Below, in pieces: positions 17,852-22,214 of a stretch of 22,214 nucleotides of DNA; the stretch's first letter is position 1; each line of letters opens with the position of its first letter. Source of the DNA: Chara braunii (lineage: Eukaryota; Streptophyta; Charophyceae; Charales; Characeae); NCBI GenBank assembly GCA_003427395.1, contig BFEA01000382.1:776132-798345 (forward strand), in the 5' to 3' direction. Both the position numbers and the translations under genes were made by a program. The notes under the pieces are model-generated. The model worked only from the letters and a program-made list of their open reading frames with translations. It made no database searches and was not told the DNA's origin.

Positions 17852-18118
17852 CAACTTCCTCAGATAGACCCGAAGAGAATGACTGATCTGAGATTTGCAA
17901 AAGAAGGAGACCGGAACCGAAAACAACTTTTGGAAATGGACCCAGAGAAAATAACTGCACTGAGGTTTACAAAAGAAGGAGACCCAAATAACTTTTTCAA
18001 ATGAACCCGACGAAAATAACTGAACTGATTTTTCCAAAAGAGGGAGACTCAGACAACTTTTCCAAATGGACCCGAAGGAAGTAACCGAACTGCGATTTGC
18101 AAAAGGAGTAAAAAGAAC
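17852..18118 (+). repeat. Four tandem units (65-72 bp) encoding a conserved peptide of about 22 residues
   Basis: Units start at 17852, 17924, 17989 and 18054 (lengths 72, 65, 65 and about 65). Each begins with a CAACTTTT-like block and encodes a variant of MDPxKITELRFxKEGD: IDPKRMTDLRFAKEGD and MDPEKITALRFTKEGD in the gag frame, MNPTKITELIFPKEGD one frame off (ATG 18001), and MDPKEVTELRFAKG in the third frame (ATG 18066). The peptide is conserved although the frame changes. That suggests the repeats were once translated, probably as a tail of gag or the start of pol, and later lost single bases. The peptide's function is unknown. Confidence 0.75.
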
Positions 18119-18189
18119 AACCAGGGTCTCGATCCGGACTCGAGCAGTCGTTGCAAAAGTAAATAGACGCAGGGGAAACCACGTTTCAG

Positions 18190-18845
18190 CGGACGGGCGC
18201 AAGCCCACTGGACCGGCAGACAACCAGCAGGGTGTGAAGAAAGGAAAAACCGACTGCGCGAACCCCGTCGAGACTCACCACAACGAGCTCGGTATCCAGA
18301 CCAGTGACCGACAGCAGAATGTAAAGAAGGAAAAAAAAACGACTGCGCGAACCCAGTCGTGATTTACCACCTCGGCTTTAGTGTACAGACCATGAGCAAC
18401 AACAGAACATAAAGAGAGAGAATAGACGGACTGCACTGCTCAACGACTCCACCAAAGAGAATAAGCTTCTTCGCCCTTGTTGAATCCAGTCGTAATCCCT
18501 TCTCTCGAGTTCAGTGTTCAGCCCAGTACGTAACAGCGAACTGTAATAGCAGACTTCATTGCTCAATTACTAGAGAAAAGGGAAGTAAGCTCCCTCGCTC
18601 TTGCTGAATCCTGTCGTAACCCCTCCCCTCGAGTTCAGCGAAGCGTAACAACAGACTGCATCGCTCGATTACTTAACAGAAGAAGAGTAAGTTACTTCGA
18701 CCTTGATGAAACGACGAAATGCAATAACGGACTGCATCACTCAATGACTCGTCCGAAGAGAGTAAGCTCCTTCGCCCTTGAGAAACTCAATCGTAATCCC
18801 TTTCCTCGAGTTCAACAAGCCGCAGCAGATCACGGAGATCCCGAT
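18190..18845. repeat. Diverged tandem array, unit about 76-123 bp
   Basis: GACTGC-type unit starts occur at 18252, 18341, 18429, 18552 (GACTTC), 18654 and 18730, spaced 89, 88, 123, 102 and 76 bp. Later units share, in order, a CACTCAATGACT-like block, AGAGTAAGCTCCTTCGCCCTTG, then TCGTAATCCCTTYCCTCGAGTTCA. The unit at 18654 lacks that last block. The first two units instead carry GAACCCMGTCG and a CAGAATGTAAAGAAGG-like block. One frame is open from 18534 to 18956 and spans the last three units, but phase is not kept throughout. Whether it was ever coding is unclear. Confidence 0.7.
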
Positions 18846-18974
18846 CGTGCAGGACTTAGGTTCACCCGGCCCTCTGCGCGGGGCATAGCAGCTTACGAAG
18901 TCGAAATCCTTTCGGAGATCAAGCAGATCGAACTAGCTGGTGGACTCGCCTCGTAACGGCCGCCCTAACGACAG

Positions 18975-19036
18975 TTCCCTTTCTCCTCTTTTTTTTTTTT
19001 TCCTCTCTCTCCCCCCTCTCTCTTTCTTCCCTCTCT
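18975..19036 (+). repeat. 62-nt pure polypyrimidine tract
   Basis: Every base from 18975 to 19036 is C or T, including a run of 13 T (18989-19001). Such mirror-like tracts can form triplex DNA. No function is evident here. Confidence 0.9.
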
Positions 19037-19442
19037 ATCTACCCTCCTCACTGTTACGACATCGCGTTCTTCCCGTTCGTCGCACGCGAGAGTTGCCGTT
19101 GTGATCCCAAGTAGCGCCTCCTCCACGGCTCAGGACGTGTTGAACCGGTGTTGCCACCTAGACTCGGAGCGGTGCCTCGGCTATGATCTCTCGGCGCGCG
19201 GGTCTGACCGCATGCCGCCGCTGCGGCCCTTCGCGGTGCCATGGCTCCCTCCTTTCCCTCGCCTTCGCTGTTACTGGCTACTTCATTCGAGCCGGACCTC
19301 GGCTCCCCCGAGCGGCACTGCGGACGCGAACGTGTGTGCTTTGGCTAGGCGTGTGCGCTCTTTCAAGATCCCTCACACCCCCTCGACCACCTCGCTCCTG
19401 ACCGATTCGGTCGTGCACTGTCGAGCGCCCCGTTCCCGACCG

Positions 19443-19511
19443 TTTCCTTCTTCTTCTCTCTCTCTCTCTCTTCTCTTTGTCTCTCCTCTCTCTCTCTCTT
19501 CTCTCTCTCTC
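19443..19511 (+). repeat. (CT)-rich polypyrimidine tract
   Basis: This tract is pure C/T apart from a single G at 19479, with (CT)n blocks at about 19455-19470 and 19490-19511. Arg/Glu repeat frames on the minus strand are artefacts of it. Confidence 0.9.
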
Positions 19512-20077
19512 GGCAAGCTGGTGGATTTGCATACGCTCTCGTGCGCCCCGATTCGGAACACTACGAGCGCCTCTCTTCTCCTCCCCTACTCGGCTCGGGC
19601 TCTGCCTCGAGGACGACGCTGCCCAGTTCTACTGACGCGCGACTCATGCTCGAACCTTCGGAGGTCTTTCCCCTGAGCGCTTCCGCAAGCCTGTCTGCAA
19701 GTTCGTCGGCGCTACCCCGGGCGTATGCGCCTATCCTTCATGCGCCCTGATTCCCTTTTTTTTCCTCCTCCCTTTGCGTAGCCCCATTTCGAGCATGAGC
19801 CCTGCTCATTCGTGCACTTCGCCGGACGCTCGACGACATCGTGCGCCTCCCTCCGAACTTCCCTCGCGCGCCACTTGCTTCGAGTCGAGCGGAGGTCGCT
19901 GTGCTCTCCTCCAGGCGTCGCGCCCCAGCCCTTCGCGGCTCCCTCCGACTCCTGACCTCCCTTGCTAAGTGTCGCTTACATGTAGTCCATCGACGCCCAG
20001 TATCATTTCGCCACTCGTAAAGAGTCTCTAGAACTTACCAGCTCCCGAACGCCGACCTTCTTCCTCAATTGATCGGA

Positions 20078-20079
<2 letters not shown>

Positions 20080-20135
<56 letters not shown>

Positions 20136-20157
20136 TCTTTCTCTCTCTCTCTCCCTC
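20080..20157 (+). repeat. (CT)n microsatellite and polypyrimidine tract
   Basis: About 26 CT dinucleotides (20080-20132) continue into CT-rich sequence. All 78 bases are pyrimidine. Confidence 0.95.
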
Positions 20158-20769
20158 ACTCTCTCATTTCCTCTCCTTCGCTTGCTCGAACGCTAGTTCA
20201 GCCTCGTGCGTCTCTCGAACTGCCGAACGCTCCCGGACGCCAACGTGCTCTCCCCTTTTTATACTCTTGCTCTTTTCCCCTCACTCTTCCTTCGCAAGTT
20301 CCTTTCCCCACAGGGCACCAATTTTGAAAATGACGACGAAATTTTCAACTCCCCGCCTTCTCCTTTTTCTTTGCCCCCCCCTTGTCCCCTTTCTCTCTAG
20401 CTTATCCGTCCCAACTTCTCTCCTCCAATGAAATTTTTCCTCTCGTTCCCGCTTCGGATCCTCGCGGTGATCGATCCTTGGCGCGCACGGCCTCTCCATC
20501 ACCTGCTCTCGATCTCTATCGCCTGGAGTTCCCTTTCCCGCTCCCACACGTTCACCGGGTGCTGACCGTTACAGCGAGTCGGCCCCAACTGGCCTGCTAC
20601 CGCCCTTCTTCTTGGTGAGGCGATTGTTCAGTTCCTTCGTCCTTGCTTCCACGCACCCCACTTCCTTTTTCCCGCACGAGTGTTTCTTGCGCATCTATCA
20701 AGAAGCGTATGGGGCATGCGCCCATCCTTGGTACGGTTACCAAGATTTGCCTGGGGCGCACGACTGCTG

Positions 20770-21231
20770 CTAGCGGCTTCGATATTTATCAATGGCTCCC
20801 AATTCATTCTCTGCCAACCCATCCAGTCGCTTCCCTCGAGGTCTAGTCTCCTGGATTGATTGGCCCCGGCTTATCCGTGCTCCGGCCTTCGCACCGCTCT
20901 TCCGCGGAGCCCCCCCTTTTGGGTCAGCAACCGATAATGAGCTCAATGTAAGTGATGCCTCCATCATGCTATCCCCCTTGTCGATCCGGCTTCTGGCCAT
21001 TGTCTCATCGAGGTCCTATGTTCTTACCATCTTGTGGCCCACCTGCTCAAGACCTCGCTCAGTGTCCTTCGGCATGGTAATTACGCTGATTGAAGCAGTT
21101 CCCGGGAAACCCCAACCGATTGAAGCAGCATCATAGTTGTCCCCAGTACTATCCTTGACCCCTCCATTCTTGTTAGAAGCTGCCCTTCCTCTTTTCGAGA
21201 ATCCGACCGGCCATCGATCCGCCGTGAACAC
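20770..21231 (-). pseudogene. Weak minus-strand open frame with one TAG
   Basis: One minus-strand frame is open from 21231 down to 20770, interrupted only by TAG at 21016-21018 (about 150 codons). Its middle part looks more like ordinary protein than the surrounding frames: GFPGTASISVITMPKDTERG before the stop, and MARSRIDKGDSMMEASLTLS after it. There is no ATG at the upstream edge and no recognised domain. The opposite strand is also open over 20792-21136, so one of the two is a shadow. It may be an exon or a mobile-element remnant, or chance. Confidence 0.22.
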
Positions 21232-21780
21232 ACTCAGCTCAATACTCTACTGGCGACGTAGCTCACGCCACACCAATTTCCCCTATCACAGCAGGCCCAA
21301 ACCGGTCCCACCCCGAGGAGACAAGAACTGATCGCCTCGGCTGACTACTTCCAAAGTCGATCGCCCGAGGTTGTCACGTGGAAGTGCACTGTTGGGGAGG
21401 TGACTACCACATCCTAACTCAAGCATGCTCTTGCGGCCATCCAGACAAGCCTCCCCCCCAGCCGTTGGTAGTCAACATGTATGCTTTCCCCTGGCACCTT
21501 CCTCCAATATTTTCTTTCCTTAGTCTCATTGGCCGCCGCTTTTCCTTTCCACCCGAGTGCTTCACCAAAATCTCTGATTTTCCGTCTGCGTTCGGCCTCG
21601 CTTGCGATCATGCCCTGGCCGTTCTCTCTGCTCGTCCATAGGTTAGTACGAAGGTCCCCAATCCCAAGATTTTCCCCAAATCCCCCCCAACCGCATACAT
21701 CCATTCAACAAACATGAAAGAAAAACAAAAAAAACATATGGCTGGTAGGCAGTCGCCCCACAAGTATGAATCCCCCTCGG
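21232..21780. other. Unassigned stretch
   Basis: No gene, RNA or repeat is recognisable. Overlapping frames on both strands (21378-21641 +, 21414-21704 -) have no known motif and cannot be ranked. Confidence 0.4.
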
Positions 21781-21846
21781 CGGCGGCCGTCCGCGGACAA
21801 GTCCGCGGCCGCGGACGAGGCCGCGACCCCGCGGACGCGTCCGCAC
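21781..21846. repeat. CCGCGG-rich palindromic patch
   Basis: Almost pure G/C with nested perfect palindromes: GTCCGCGGAC (21789-21798), GTCCGCGGCCGCGGAC (21801-21816) and GGACGCGTCC (21833-21842). All are built from the word TCCGCGGA or a close variant, so this may be a small degenerate tandem repeat. No protein is supported. Confidence 0.75.
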
Positions 21847-21949
21847 GCCCGCGCGGCTATGCGGCGCCGTGGCGGCCGAAAGGGAGGTCCGTTCGGAAAT
21901 CCGAAAACGGCTCCCGGTGTCGCATGAGCGTCCCCACGCCCACACACCG

Positions 21950-22214
21950 AAAAAAAAAAATTTGATTTTCTGGGGGGGTCAGGTTTTGTCCCCTATGAGG
22001 GTACAACCCCCCCCCCCCCCCCCCCTCCTCCCCCATTTCGCATATTTCTCGAAGCGGGGGTGTTTGACAGGTTGCAAGGCACGTGTAGAAATTAAAAAAA
22101 AAAATCGGTGGTGGTTGGAGTTTTTGGGAGGGGGTTGTATTTTGGGGGGGTTTGTCGTGTGTTGGGGGGGCGAACGGTGTGGGGTTCGAAATAGTGGGTT
22201 GGTGGGGCCCGTTA
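21950..22214. other. Homopolymer-rich end of window, no gene
   Basis: A-runs (21951-21960; 22095-22105), a 19-base C-run (22007-22025) followed by more C-runs, and repeated G-runs (for example near 22129, 22143 and 22164) dominate. The C and G runs could form quadruplex or i-motif structures, and they are also typical of poor-quality sequence near a contig edge. No coding sequence is seen. Confidence 0.6.

Larger units (their letters stand above)
18846..20769. other. Pyrimidine-rich, CpG-containing region without a recognisable gene
   Basis: The + strand is dominated by C and T. Open frames, including 19101-19676 (+), are Ser/Leu/Pro/Arg-rich translations of that bias with no domain. Words such as GGACGC, CGAACGC and CGTGCGCC recur loosely (for example near 19321, 19548, 19825, 20223), and GCGTATG with GCGCCYATCCTT occurs near 19718 and 20704, hinting at an old degraded repeat. 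No gene can be supported. Confidence 0.4.

Noticed and set aside
18534-18956. Open frame through the second tandem array as a repeat protein
   Set aside because: Three units share part of a frame, but the unit starts are out of phase with each other and the upstream unit is in another frame. The evidence for coding is insufficient.
19101-19676. 191-codon open frame
   Set aside because: Ser/Leu/Arg/Pro-rich translation of C/T-biased sequence through (CT)n tracts, with no domain; minus-strand RE-repeats are the same artefact.
20792-21136. 114-codon + strand open frame starting with ATG
   Set aside because: No motif; the opposite strand reads slightly more like protein, and neither is convincing enough to call a gene on this strand.

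Overview
The window looks like repeat-rich nuclear DNA from a eukaryote with a large genome. Nothing bacterial is visible: no compact operons, Shine-Dalgarno-led genes, rRNA or tRNA. Every recognisable coding stretch belongs to a decayed retroelement. The main one is an L1-like non-LTR retrotransposon (LINE). Its ORF1 carries a zinc knuckle and its ORF2 has endonuclease and reverse transcriptase domains, the layout familiar from plant L1 elements. A primer-binding site resembling the one for initiator Met-tRNA and a Ty3/gypsy-style gag also fit a green-plant or streptophyte-alga genome. I cannot name the organism from sequence alone, and I see no intact host gene.

Layout. Positions 1-3300 are GC-rich with no convincing gene, only hairpins and palindromes. 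Positions 3346-3735 hold a two-copy repeat of about 203 bp. Positions 4271-4735 hold a tandem array of about 134-148 bp units, followed by an A-rich tract (4826-4858). The LINE runs from about 4.86 to 12.29 kb: ORF1 (4939-8957, broken by many stops and frameshifts), a 50-bp gap, then ORF2 (from 9008). ORF2 is split by an 891-bp insertion (10242-11132) flanked by an exact 8-bp target duplication. Removing the insertion and one duplicate restores the reading frame. The LINE stops abruptly near 12290, after the FADD motif, where an unrelated GC-rich unit with an A-rich end (about 12291-12790) takes over.

From 12.8 to 14.6 kb nothing is identifiable. At 14938 there is an orphan primer-binding site with a candidate LTR upstream. 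At 15576-15919 (minus strand) there is an unidentified, protein-like broken fragment. At 16181-17704 there is a Ty3/gypsy-like gag with in-frame stops. It runs into a four-copy repeat (17852-18118) that encodes a conserved peptide of about 22 residues, now scattered over three frames. A second, diverged tandem array follows (about 18190-18840). The last 3.3 kb is strongly pyrimidine-rich on the + strand, with long pure C/T tracts, one weak minus-strand ORF pair (20770-21231), a palindromic CCGCGG-rich patch and C/G homopolymer runs up to the end.

The genes form no working pathway. They record nested transposition: a LINE landed, was hit by a short DNA-transposon-like element, and was cut off or overwritten at its 3' end. 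LTR-element remnants accumulated next to it. The least ordinary items are the LINE's very long ORF1 (repeat region, SUMO-interaction-like motif and an extra C-terminal domain), the precise insertion with GTTGAA-rich ends, and the peptide repeat after gag.
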